NCBI GenBank assembly: GCA_029287305.1
Contig: JARFRJ010000412.1
Coordinates: 1-23,009 of the forward strand
Length of the DNA: 23,009 nt
Source of the DNA: Hyphomonas sp.
GTDB lineage: Bacteria > Pseudomonadota > Alphaproteobacteria > Caulobacterales > Hyphomonadaceae
Direction: 5' to 3'
This document shows positions 7,950 through 14,745 of this stretch, piece after piece. The position numbers and the translations under genes were made by a program. Position 1 is the first letter of the stretch, and each line of letters begins with the position of its first letter. Under the pieces are notes generated by a model. That model had not been told where the DNA came from. It ran no database searches and was given only the letters and a program-made list of their open reading frames with translations.

Positions 7950-8553
7950 AACCTTCGGACTTCATACGCGTGCGCCAAGCCCCGAGAGACGTATGCTCCG
8001 TATGTGGTCGCCAGTCCATCACAGCGCAAAATCCGCATGTAATATAAGCGATAATATCGGCATTGGTGAGACGTCCGGCGGCAACAAAATCATGTTTTGA
8101 GAGATGCTCATCCAAGCGCTTGACAAACCGTTTGGCGGCGGTCTCGCCCTTGGCGGCCTGGTCTGGGTTTTGCGGCTTTTCCAAAGGAGCCATGAGGGCG
8201 TGCGCATTACGAAACCACATGGCAAAAGGTATAAACCATTGCAGTTCAATCCGCCTTTCCCACATTTCAATGTCTCCCTTTTCATAAGGCTCGACCCCGA
8301 ACAGGTTGGGCTCTGGCCAGAGCGCTTCAAAATAGGTGCAAATCGCCCGGCTTTCGGTCAGCGTGCGCCCATCCTCCAAAACCAGTGTCGGCACTTGCGC
8401 AAAAGGGCTGATCGCACGGTATTCCGGCGTCTTATGCTCCTGATTCATTATTGAAATTTCTTTGATTTCAACATCTGCCAAGCGCCCTTTGGCGCGGAGA
8501 AAATAGACAACACGCTCAGGATTGGGTGCACGTGGGGCATGGTAAAGCTGCAT
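7939..8553 (-). CDS. glutathione S-transferase family protein
   Basis: A 204-residue cytoplasmic GST-fold protein. The N-terminal thioredoxin-like domain (about 1-80) has the conserved cis-proline site QVPTL (Pro55) and the glutathione-binding Glu67-Ser68 (LTESRAI). The all-helical C-terminal domain follows, with LTNADIIAY matching the N-capping/Asp region of the family. The ribosome site GAGGAG before the ATG is good. It probably conjugates or reduces electrophiles with glutathione; substrate unknown. Its promoter lies inside the truncated soxR frame next door, so the pair may descend from a divergent soxR-GST arrangement. Confidence 0.88.
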   Translation of the reverse strand: MQLYHAPRAPNPERVVYFLRAKGRLADVEIKEISIMNQEHKTPEYRAISPFAQVPTLVLEDGRTLTESRAICTYFEALWPEPNLFGVEPYEKGDIEMWERRIELQWFIPFAMWFRNAHALMAPLEKPQNPDQAAKGETAAKRFVKRLDEHLSKHDFVAAGRLTNADIIAYITCGFCAVMDWRPHTEHTSLGAWRTRMKSEGFAG

Positions 8554-8578
8554 AGGGTCTCCTCATATATTTTTTTAG

Positions 8579-8770
8579 GATCATATCGCAGCTTTATCTT
8601 TGGGTGAAGACGAAATGAACCGTCTTGAAAGATTACGCAAAAACTTGCCCCAATGCATAGGATGCGGCTGCCTGTCCCTACAGATTTGCGCTTTACACAA
8701 TCCTGAAGATCGCGCCGCGCAGTCGGGTACAGGCCCGCGCTATGTCATGGGCGGGAGGCAAATACCTTAA
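8579..8770 (+). pseudogene. soxR: truncated soxR remnant (Fe-S cluster C-terminus only)
   Basis: The frame opens after a TAG at 8576-8578 and stops with TAA at 8768-8770; the first ATG is at 8615, giving 51 residues. The sequence LPQCIGCGCLSLQICALHNP carries the SoxR [2Fe-2S] signature with cysteine spacing C-x2-C-x-C-x5-C, followed by a SoxR-like tail (SGTGPR). Before it, LERLRKNL matches the end of the SoxR dimerisation helix. The MerR-type DNA-binding half, roughly the first 100 residues, is absent, and no trace of it is seen upstream, where the GST gene begins at 8553. No clear ribosome site precedes the ATG. Most likely a decayed gene; a small expressed Fe-S peptide is less likely. Its end overlaps the stop of the TonB-dependent receptor by a few bases. 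Confidence 0.75.
8580..8608 (-). promoter_or_regulatory. candidate promoter for the glutathione S-transferase gene
   Basis: Minus-strand TTCACC (8608-8603) and TATGAT (8585-8580) are separated by exactly 17 bases, about 27 bases before the GST start. It lies within the open frame of the soxR remnant on the other strand. Confidence 0.45.
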
Positions 8771-10959
8771 AAAGCAACTCTTAGCCCGGCGCTGATCGTG
8801 CGCGGGCTGCCAGGGCGGGCCCGGCCTTCTGGCGCGAAGAACGGCGCATCGGCAAAATTGGCGTAAATATTGTCTAGGACATTCTCAAGGCGCCCTTCTA
8901 AGACGAGCGTGTCGGTTACACGCCATGCACCGAGCATGGTCCATACCCATTCCGGCGATGTTGAAAGCGTACCCGCAGGATTAAGCGGCCAAGCCCCAAT
9001 ATAGCGCAGGCGAGAGGTCAGGGTCAGCCCCCCAAGCGCCTGCGGCGTCCAGTCCAGATTAAAAGTACCAAGAAATTTGGGGGCTTCTTCAATTTGGGCC
9101 CCGTCAAAAGGCGAGCCCGGTTCTGCGCCAAACTGGCGATAGGTAAAATCCTGCCAAGCAAAGCTGATATCTGTCGTCACTCCTTTAGGGAACATAGCCT
9201 GCATGCGCGCTTCCAGCCCCTTAAATTCGCGCGACCCTGCATTGATAGAAATATTCCCCGCTGCGGTGCGCACATTGGTCACGACACCATCACGGCTCAC
9301 CTGATAATAGCCGATCAGCTCGCTCTTAATGTGCGCCGCGCCGGCTTGCCAATCGGTGCGCCAGCCCAGTTCACCACTGTCAAAAGTTTCTACATCAAGC
9401 TCAAAAGCGGCCTGATCGGCGTCCAGCTCATAGAGCTCGCTTGCGCGCGGGGCACGAAACCCACGAGCATAGCGCGCAAACACTTGCTGGCGCGGGGATA
9501 TATCCCAAAGGAGGCGCAATTTCGGGCTTAAATGACCGAAATTGTCGCTCCGATCTGGCAATTGCAGGCGGGCATCACCGGCAATTTCGTTCAAATGATT
9601 ATTGAACTCATAGCGAAGCGCATCATAGCGCAGCCCCGCTGTCACTTTAAGACCCGGCAAAATTTCCCGCTCATGCTGGAGATAAGGCGAGACGCCGGTA
9701 AAATATACTTGATAGTCAAATTGTGGCCCTTGGACAAAGAGGTCACCAAAAACCCGTATATCGGGCCGGGCCTGTGTGAGCTCCAAATCCAGATCGGTCA
9801 ATTCCATATCCAGACCCAAAATCGTTGTAGACCCGTCCCTGTGATCAAAATAGGCTCGAGGCAAAAGCCCGACTGTGTTCACATTCGCCGCCTCACGCGG
9901 ACTTGTGGCGGGCTGGAAGGTCAAGGTTGAGGCAAGCCTCTGACGGCGCAGATAGGGGGTAAGCTCAAATCGCGCCGCGCCCCTCTCATAGGCAATTTTG
10001 CTCTGGGCACGAAAATATTGAACCTCCTCGATCGCCTCATCCGGATCGATCAAAGGATTGAGGCCGGAGCCTGTGATATTGCCTGCGAGAAAATCCGGAT
10101 AGGCAATAGCAACCGCGCTTTGCGTGCTAACCTCACTATAGGTTATAAGCGTCTTTATGGAGAGGTTTTGATGTAGGATGTGATGGTGAAGCTGGGCCTG
10201 CGCCCGGTCAAAGGCGGTTTCATCGCGGAAGCCTTCCTCCCCGGAGACGCCCGCATTAAGGCGCAGGGCCTGCGCGTCAGATATTGGCTGGTTCAGGCTG
10301 AAAACAGCCTCATACAGACCATCTTGACCAAAGCGCAGCCGCGCCTTGCCGCCAAGCTGGTCCGTAGCGGGCGCAGATGTGATCGCGATCACGCCCGTCA
10401 CCGCATCTGACCCATATAAAGCCGTCCCCGGCCCGCGCAGCACACTGATACTGTCAGGATTTAACAGGGCCGTCGAATAGCCGAGCGCCGATTGATCGAA
10501 ATAGATCGAGGATTGCAGGGGCACCCCATCCTCCAGAAACAGGGTCCGATTATCAAAAGACAGCGTATTGCGGATTTGCGCCGTTTCGCGCGGACCGTTC
10601 AGGCCGGAAAAGAAAACCCCTGGCACTGTGCTGAGCACATCCCCGACGCGCAAGGCGTTGATAGTTTCAATCTCATCGCCGGACAGGACTGCCAGCGCTG
10701 TGGCGGTCGCGCCCACCTCAACCGGGCGCCCTTCGACCAGAACCGGATCAAGGGTGAGGCCGCTTTGAGAAGTATTGACACAATCGCCCGCGCAAAGAGA
10801 AGCCTCCGATGCATTTGTACGGGTGTCGGCTGGGCTGTCCGCATCCGGCCTCAGGGGGTCATCCGGCATTATTTCTGCCAGAGCGGGCAGCCCGCTTGCC
10901 CCGATGAGCCAGACAAGCCCGGCAAATTTATAGCGTGCAGATTTACATATTACGGACAT
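8767..10959 (-). CDS. TonB-dependent outer-membrane receptor
   Basis: A 730-residue outer-membrane receptor/transporter driven by TonB. The likely start is the ATG at 10959, giving a signal peptide that ends near GLPALA; a TTG at 10971 would add four residues, and neither start has a clear ribosome site. The plug domain spans about residues 75-190, with the hallmark VLRGPGTALYGSDAVTGVIAI. The remainder is a beta barrel with many FARYARGFRAPRASELYE-type strands and a terminal phenylalanine (GLRVAF), as needed for barrel assembly. It lies 29 bases downstream of a NupC-type nucleoside transporter on the same strand and is probably cotranscribed, so nucleosides or related molecules are a reasonable guess for its ligand. 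Motifs alone do not exclude siderophore or vitamin uptake. Confidence 0.92.
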   Translation of the reverse strand: MSVICKSARYKFAGLVWLIGASGLPALAEIMPDDPLRPDADSPADTRTNASEASLCAGDCVNTSQSGLTLDPVLVEGRPVEVGATATALAVLSGDEIETINALRVGDVLSTVPGVFFSGLNGPRETAQIRNTLSFDNRTLFLEDGVPLQSSIYFDQSALGYSTALLNPDSISVLRGPGTALYGSDAVTGVIAITSAPATDQLGGKARLRFGQDGLYEAVFSLNQPISDAQALRLNAGVSGEEGFRDETAFDRAQAQLHHHILHQNLSIKTLITYSEVSTQSAVAIAYPDFLAGNITGSGLNPLIDPDEAIEEVQYFRAQSKIAYERGAARFELTPYLRRQRLASTLTFQPATSPREAANVNTVGLLPRAYFDHRDGSTTILGLDMELTDLDLELTQARPDIRVFGDLFVQGPQFDYQVYFTGVSPYLQHEREILPGLKVTAGLRYDALRYEFNNHLNEIAGDARLQLPDRSDNFGHLSPKLRLLWDISPRQQVFARYARGFRAPRASELYELDADQAAFELDVETFDSGELGWRTDWQAGAAHIKSELIGYYQVSRDGVVTNVRTAAGNISINAGSREFKGLEARMQAMFPKGVTTDISFAWQDFTYRQFGAEPGSPFDGAQIEEAPKFLGTFNLDWTPQALGGLTLTSRLRYIGAWPLNPAGTLSTSPEWVWTMLGAWRVTDTLVLEGRLENVLDNIYANFADAPFFAPEGRARPGSPRTISAGLRVAF

Positions 10960-10988
10960 AAGGCCATTCAAGGTTTTTGTTTACGCGC

Positions 10989-12275
10989 CTAGCCAATAAA
11001 CAGATTTACCGGCAGGGCTGCCACCACAGCACCAGACAAGCAAGTTGCCAAAGTCCCCGCCAGCAAAGTCTTCCACGCCAAAGACAGGAAGGTCTCGCGC
11101 CGAGCAGGCTCGATAATTGTCAAACCACCGATCAAAATTCCGATTGAGCCGAAATTGGCAAAGCCACATATGGCATGCGCGGTAATGATGCGCGTGCGCG
11201 CTGTCATTTCATCGGCCGGAATGGACGCCAAATCCAGATAGGCGATAAACTCGGTCAGCACGGTCTTGATCCCCATTAGCGAGCCTGCCTCAGCCGCTTC
11301 AGACCAGGGCACACCGATGAGATACATAAGCGGGGCAAACAGCCATCCAAGCATTCTTTGCAAAGACAAGTCTTCCCCACCAATCGGCGGCAAATTGCCC
11401 AGAATAGCGTTGACAATGTATAAAATCGCCAGCGCCGCAATCAGCATGGTCGCGATATTCAGGACAATTTTCATCCCATCTGCCGCGCCGGTGGAAAAGG
11501 CATCCATTGTTGACTGATATTCAAAATCAGGCTCATGGGCCCGCTCTGAAGCGGGTTTTGTCTCTGGCGTGATGACAAGCGCGAGGGCTACCGCCGCCGG
11601 GGCCGCCATGAAGGAAGCTGTCAGAAGCTGCGCCAGAGGATTATCAAGCACAGGCTCCAGAAAGGTGACATAGACAATCAGAACCGAACCAGCAATGGTC
11701 GCAAAGCCTGTTACCATCAGGATGAAAATCTCTGACCGGGTCATTTCCTTAATATAAGGTCGCACCAGAACAGGCGCTTCGGTCATGCCCATAAAGACAT
11801 TGGCTGACACACCGAGCGAGGTGGCTCCGCCAAGGCCCATAAACCGGGAAAATACAGCCGCAAAACCTTTGGTAATCCAACGTAAAATCCGCCAATGCCA
11901 CAAAATGGCAGAAATCGCGGCGACGACAATAACAATCGGCAATATCTGGAAGAAGAAGAGGGGCGGCGGGGTCTCGCCTGGTATCACCGTCGGATTATTG
12001 GCATATTGGGAATTATCCCCGACATAGCCAAAAACAAAATTCGTGCCCGCCCGCGTCGCTTCCTGCAAAACATCCACTAGGCTATTGGCTTGAAACAGGG
12101 TCTGGCGCACAATCGGCACGCCAAACAGGATCAAGGCGAAAGCAAATTGCATCGCTACAGCGCCCAGCACCAGCCGCCAGGGAAAAGCCCGCCGGTTTTC
12201 AGAGACACTCCAAGCAAGCGCAAAAATCAGTGCAATGCCTATAAAGGCGCGCGCATTATCCCAGCCCCATTCCAT
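10989..12275 (-). CDS. NupC family concentrative nucleoside transporter
   Basis: A 428-residue inner-membrane protein of the CNT family, which imports nucleosides with protons or sodium ions. It has about ten hydrophobic segments. The conserved core GGATSLGVSANVFMGMTEAP, followed by LVRPYI, matches the nucleoside- and ion-binding region, and the later AHAICGFANFGSIGILIGG matches the family's second signature. A GTG at 12281 extends the frame by two codons, but the ribosome site AAGGAG is 5 bases before the ATG at 12275, which is preferred. It is the first gene of a likely two-gene operon with the TonB-dependent receptor. Ion and nucleoside preference cannot be read confidently. Confidence 0.92.
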   Translation of the reverse strand: MEWGWDNARAFIGIALIFALAWSVSENRRAFPWRLVLGAVAMQFAFALILFGVPIVRQTLFQANSLVDVLQEATRAGTNFVFGYVGDNSQYANNPTVIPGETPPPLFFFQILPIVIVVAAISAILWHWRILRWITKGFAAVFSRFMGLGGATSLGVSANVFMGMTEAPVLVRPYIKEMTRSEIFILMVTGFATIAGSVLIVYVTFLEPVLDNPLAQLLTASFMAAPAAVALALVITPETKPASERAHEPDFEYQSTMDAFSTGAADGMKIVLNIATMLIAALAILYIVNAILGNLPPIGGEDLSLQRMLGWLFAPLMYLIGVPWSEAAEAGSLMGIKTVLTEFIAYLDLASIPADEMTARTRIITAHAICGFANFGSIGILIGGLTIIEPARRETFLSLAWKTLLAGTLATCLSGAVVAALPVNLFIG

Positions 12276-12328
12276 GCTCACTCCTTATCTGATCGTGTAA
12301 ATTTTCCCAGAACCGCCCGTTTGTCCGG

Positions 12329-12370
12329 CTGGTATAATCCTGTCAGCTTATAGGACAGGTCTGGTATAAT
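12329..12370. promoter_or_regulatory. direct-repeat and palindrome cluster upstream of the nucleoside transporter
   Basis: Two identical 10-bp direct repeats (CTGGTATAAT at 12329-12338 and 12361-12370, plus strand) flank an inverted repeat with 6-bp arms (CCTGTC 12339-12344 and GACAGG 12354-12359). The cluster is 54 bases before the transporter start, in the 112-bp spacer behind the VOC gene. Reading minus, TATAAG inside the palindrome could be a -10 element. Reading plus, each repeat contains an extended -10 (TGGTATAAT). Arrangement suggests a regulator-binding promoter region. Confidence 0.45.
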
Positions 12371-12387
12371 GAAAGGGCACGTCTTGC

Positions 12388-12762
12388 CTATCGGCCAAGA
12401 AAACAGGCCGCGCACAATTTATTGCCATCCGGATCCCGAAAATAGGCCCCGTAAAACATTCCCGGTATACGCTCGCCCGGCTCGCCCTCACAGGCTGCAC
12501 CAAGCGCACGCGCTTTGGCATAGACCCGGTCGACGGTCTCTTTATCCGCGCAGGCAAAAGCGGGCATGACGCCATTGCCACTGGTCGCCGGAGCCCCATC
12601 GGAGGGTGCCCCCACGGCCAGCATACCGCCCTTGCCATTGGAATAAAACTGCAGGCGCTCATTGGAAAATGTGCGCTTGCCGCCAAGCTCGGCGATGATC
12701 TCATCATAAAACGCGAGGGCTTTGTCCTTATTGTTTGATCCGATTACGGTATAGGCCAACAT
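12388..12762 (-). CDS. VOC family (glyoxalase/bleomycin resistance-like) protein
   Basis: A small protein of the vicinal oxygen chelate fold, 124 residues from the ATG at 12762. The open frame reaches 12816, but AAGGAGA lies a few bases before the 12762 ATG and the upstream residues are unlike the family. The N-terminus MLAYTVIGSNNKDKALAFYDEII is the usual first beta-alpha unit, and the end YFRDPDGNKLCAACF is the typical last strand pair. The residues at metal positions are not obvious, so it may not be metal-dependent. Function unknown; such proteins range from glyoxalase-like enzymes to drug-binding proteins. It is divergent from the MFE-2-type SDR, with a 139-bp spacer. Confidence 0.85.
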   Translation of the reverse strand: MLAYTVIGSNNKDKALAFYDEIIAELGGKRTFSNERLQFYSNGKGGMLAVGAPSDGAPATSGNGVMPAFACADKETVDRVYAKARALGAACEGEPGERIPGMFYGAYFRDPDGNKLCAACFLGR

Positions 12763-12901
12763 GGTGCATCTCCTTTTTGTCTGGCTATAGACACCACCTT
12801 GCGCGCGAATATGCAAGCCTTGACCTTGCGATAGACTTGACGTTTTGCGCGGTCAGTGTTGGAAGACGAGGGTTGTATATATTTTTCTTTAGGAGATTTT
12901 G

Positions 12902-13825
12902 ATGTCTGATATCCGTTTTGACAATCGTGTGGCCGTGATAACTGGCGCAGGGGGGGGCTTGGGCCGCTGTCATGCGCTGGAGCTGGCACGCCGCGGGGCT
13001 AAAATTGTGATCAATGATCTGGGTGGATCGGTCGATGGTTCTGGTGGCAATTCAGCCGCCGCAGAAGCGGTTGTCGCCGAGATCAAGGCGATGGGCGGCG
13101 AAGCCATCGCAAATGGCGCCTCTGTCAATGATGAGGCCGGTATGAACGCTATGGTGCAGCAAACGCTGGAAGCATTCGGGCGAATTGACATTTTGATCTG
13201 CAATGCCGGAATTTTGCGCGATAAGTCTTTTTCTAAAATGACCCATGCGGATATTGATCTTGTTCTGGATGTGCATTTACGCGGTACCTTCAAGCCGATC
13301 AAAGCTGCTTGGGATATAATGAAAGACCAGGGCTATGGCCGGATTGTGGTCACAACCTCCTCAACGGGCCTATATGGCAATTTCGGCCAGGCCAATTATG
13401 GCGCAGGCAAGCTAGGGGTTGTCGGCATCATGAATACATTAAAGATTGAGGGGGCAAAATATGATATTAAAATCAATGCCGTCTGCCCCATCGCGGCGAC
13501 CCGGATGACAGAAAACCTGATGCCAGAAGCGGTTCTGGAACAGTTAAAGCCGGAATATGTGACCCCCGGCGTCATGAATTTAGTAAAAGACGACGCGCCT
13601 AGCGGCTTTATCCTGTCGGCTGGAGCCGGCGCTTTTTCCATGGCTCAGATTGTTGAGACCAAGGGGGCCTATGTCGGCACGGGTGAGGCGCTCACCGCTG
13701 AAGCCGTCGCCGCAAAATGGGACGAAATTTCAGACCGCTCACACGGGCAAACCGCCTTTCAGGCTGGCAATCAACATGGGGCAAATATCTTCGAACGCGT
13801 CAGTGAAGGACGAGGTCAGACATAA
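12902..13825 (+). CDS. SDR family 3-hydroxyacyl-CoA dehydrogenase-like protein (MFE-2 type)
   Basis: A 307-residue short-chain dehydrogenase resembling the (3R)-hydroxyacyl-CoA dehydrogenase domain of peroxisomal multifunctional enzyme type 2. The cofactor motif is TGAGGGLG (14-21), followed by NDLGG (39-43) and NAGILRDKSF (101-110); the catalytic residues are Ser153, Tyr166 and Lys170. The C-terminal extension with LKPEYVTPGVMNLV is typical of the MFE-2 group rather than of ordinary FabG. The start is the ATG at 12902, with AGGAG six bases upstream; a TTG at 12899 is too close to that site. It probably acts in CoA-ester beta-oxidation, possibly alongside the distant acyl-CoA dehydrogenase, but this is inference. 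Confidence 0.88.
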   Translation: MSDIRFDNRVAVITGAGGGLGRCHALELARRGAKIVINDLGGSVDGSGGNSAAAEAVVAEIKAMGGEAIANGASVNDEAGMNAMVQQTLEAFGRIDILICNAGILRDKSFSKMTHADIDLVLDVHLRGTFKPIKAAWDIMKDQGYGRIVVTTSSTGLYGNFGQANYGAGKLGVVGIMNTLKIEGAKYDIKINAVCPIAATRMTENLMPEAVLEQLKPEYVTPGVMNLVKDDAPSGFILSAGAGAFSMAQIVETKGAYVGTGEALTAEAVAAKWDEISDRSHGQTAFQAGNQHGANIFERVSEGRGQT

Positions 13826-13850
13826 GATATCAGTTTGACCTATATGATTT

Positions 13851-13906
13851 GTTGACCAGCGGGACGACAAGCTTGGTCGAGCAGCGGGACGACAAGCTTG
13901 GTCGAC
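13851..13906. repeat. 25-bp tandem repeat, two full copies plus start of a third
   Basis: Copies at 13851-13875 and 13876-13900 differ at two positions, and a third starts at 13901 before changing into the 12-bp repeat. The core is CAGCGGGACGACAAGCTTG, with a near-palindrome around AAGCTT. The unit length is not a multiple of three and no frame is kept, so it is not coding. Confidence 0.85.
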
Positions 13907-13942
13907 CAGCGCAACGACCAGCGCGACGAGCAGCGCGACGAT
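13907..13942. repeat. 12-bp tandem repeat, three copies
   Basis: CAGCGCAACGAC, CAGCGCGACGAG and CAGCGCGACGAT follow one another without a gap at 13907, 13919 and 13931. They share the CAGCG...ACGA core with the preceding 25-bp units and look like a shortened derivative. Confidence 0.8.
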
Positions 13943-13968
13943 GATCAGGCTTGCCGATCAGGCTTGCC
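13943..13968. repeat. 13-bp tandem repeat, two copies
   Basis: GATCAGGCTTGCC occurs at 13943-13955 and exactly again at 13956-13968, directly after the 12-bp block; a further partial GATC follows. Confidence 0.8.
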
Positions 13969-14076
13969 GATCTGACAATGGCCTGTGTTTAAGAAAATTA
14001 TTTTTCGGGATAGCGGCTGTTTTTTGGCTGTAAGGCTTAAGGCGCTGCGGTCCTTTTTAAGGAGAGCTTGTCCGAG

Positions 14077-14166
14077 CTATAACGCATCTACCCACGGCGC
14101 TCCTCGTTTAAGAACCGCATGGGCCAGAATTATCAGTTTGTGTGGTTGACCTGATGCTTTGCCGCA
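14077..14166 (-). pseudogene. possible transposase C-terminal remnant (IS110-like)
   Basis: A 29-codon frame, opened by a TGA at 14169-14167 and closed by TAG, reads GQPHKLIILAHAVLKRGAPW in its middle and resembles the basic, Leu/Ile-rich end of IS110-family transposases. There is no start codon, no catalytic domain and no continuous frame upstream. The likeness is from memory of the family and is weak. If right, it is the last trace of an inserted element at the operon boundary. Confidence 0.35.
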
Positions 14167-14170
14167 TCAG
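14151..14170. repeat. perfect 7-bp inverted repeat (hairpin)
   Basis: CTGATGC and GCATCAG flank a 6-base loop. The stem is GC-balanced and could form in either transcript, but neither strand has a T-run after it, so it is not a standard terminator. It may help end or stabilise the rplQ transcript. Confidence 0.5.
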
Positions 14171-14267
14171 CGAAAAAGCACTGCGTTGTCTCCGTAAAGA
14201 GATAGGTTTACTGAGTGAGCACGGGCCATAAATCGCAAGGCTTGCGCTGAAACACAAATCTATACGA

Positions 14268-14288
14268 GCATAAGGCCTAGCTTGATGC
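14268..14288 (-). terminator. imperfect hairpin abutting the rplQ stop
   Basis: In the minus-strand transcript GCATCAAG and CTTATGC can pair (one bulged base) around a short loop, directly after the rplQ stop codon. A T-run is lacking, so a terminator function is only a guess. Confidence 0.25.
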
Positions 14289-14711
14289 CTATGTGGCGTC
14301 TTCAGCCTCAAGCGCTTGTAAACGGGCACGGTCCGGGGCACCGCGGGCCTCTGGATCGCGATCGACAAGCTCAATCACCGCCATTGGAGCATTATCACCA
14401 TAGCGAAACCCGGCTTTTAAAACGCGCGTATAGCCACCATGACGTTCTGAATAACGCTCACCCATCACCTCAAACAGCTTTTTAACAGCCGCCTTATCGC
14501 GGATTTGCGCAATCGCCCGGCGCCGAGAGGCCAAATCACCCTTTTTAGCCAGGCTCACGAGCTTATCCATAATCGGCTTCATTTCTTTCGCCTTGGGCAG
14601 TGTGGTGACAATCTGCTCATGCGTGATCAAAGACGCGGCCATATTCGCAAACATGGCTTTGCGATGTGATGATGTGCGATTAAGCTTTCTATGTGCTAGA
14701 CCGTGTCGCAT
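14289..14711 (-). CDS. rplQ: 50S ribosomal protein L17
   Basis: Large-subunit protein bL17, 140 residues, near the peptide exit tunnel. The N-terminus [20 protein letters not shown] is the family hallmark, and [25 protein letters not shown] is the conserved C-terminal core. A slightly acidic tail of about 20 residues follows, as is common in alphaproteobacteria. It is the last gene of the ribosomal cluster, 34 bases after rpoA. Confidence 0.98.
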   Translation of the reverse strand: MRHGLAHRKLNRTSSHRKAMFANMAASLITHEQIVTTLPKAKEMKPIMDKLVSLAKKGDLASRRRAIAQIRDKAAVKKLFEVMGERYSERHGGYTRVLKAGFRYGDNAPMAVIELVDRDPEARGAPDRARLQALEAEDAT

Positions 14712-14745
14712 CTTATCTCTCCTGCCCTTGGGGCCTTAAATTCTT

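Larger units (their letters stand above)
13826..14288. other. 463-bp gene-poor spacer between the SDR gene and the ribosomal operon
   Basis: No intact gene is visible here on either strand. It holds, from left to right, three abutting tandem-repeat blocks (13851-13968), an AT-rich stretch (13990-14035), a short frame resembling a transposase end (14077-14166) and several hairpins. The SDR (plus) and rplQ (minus) converge on it, so it should contain transcription ends for both, yet no textbook hairpin-plus-T-run is seen. Confidence 0.6.

Noticed and set aside
10492..10992. Plus-strand open frame of 166 codons
   Set aside because: Antisense to the plug domain of the TonB-dependent receptor; no motif and no ribosome site were seen.
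13851..13968. CRISPR array
   Set aside because: Repeats abut with no spacers, change length along the block and have no cas genes nearby.
14108..14374. Minus-strand open frame of 88 codons after rplQ
   Set aside because: It starts inside rplQ in another frame and its product shows no conserved features.
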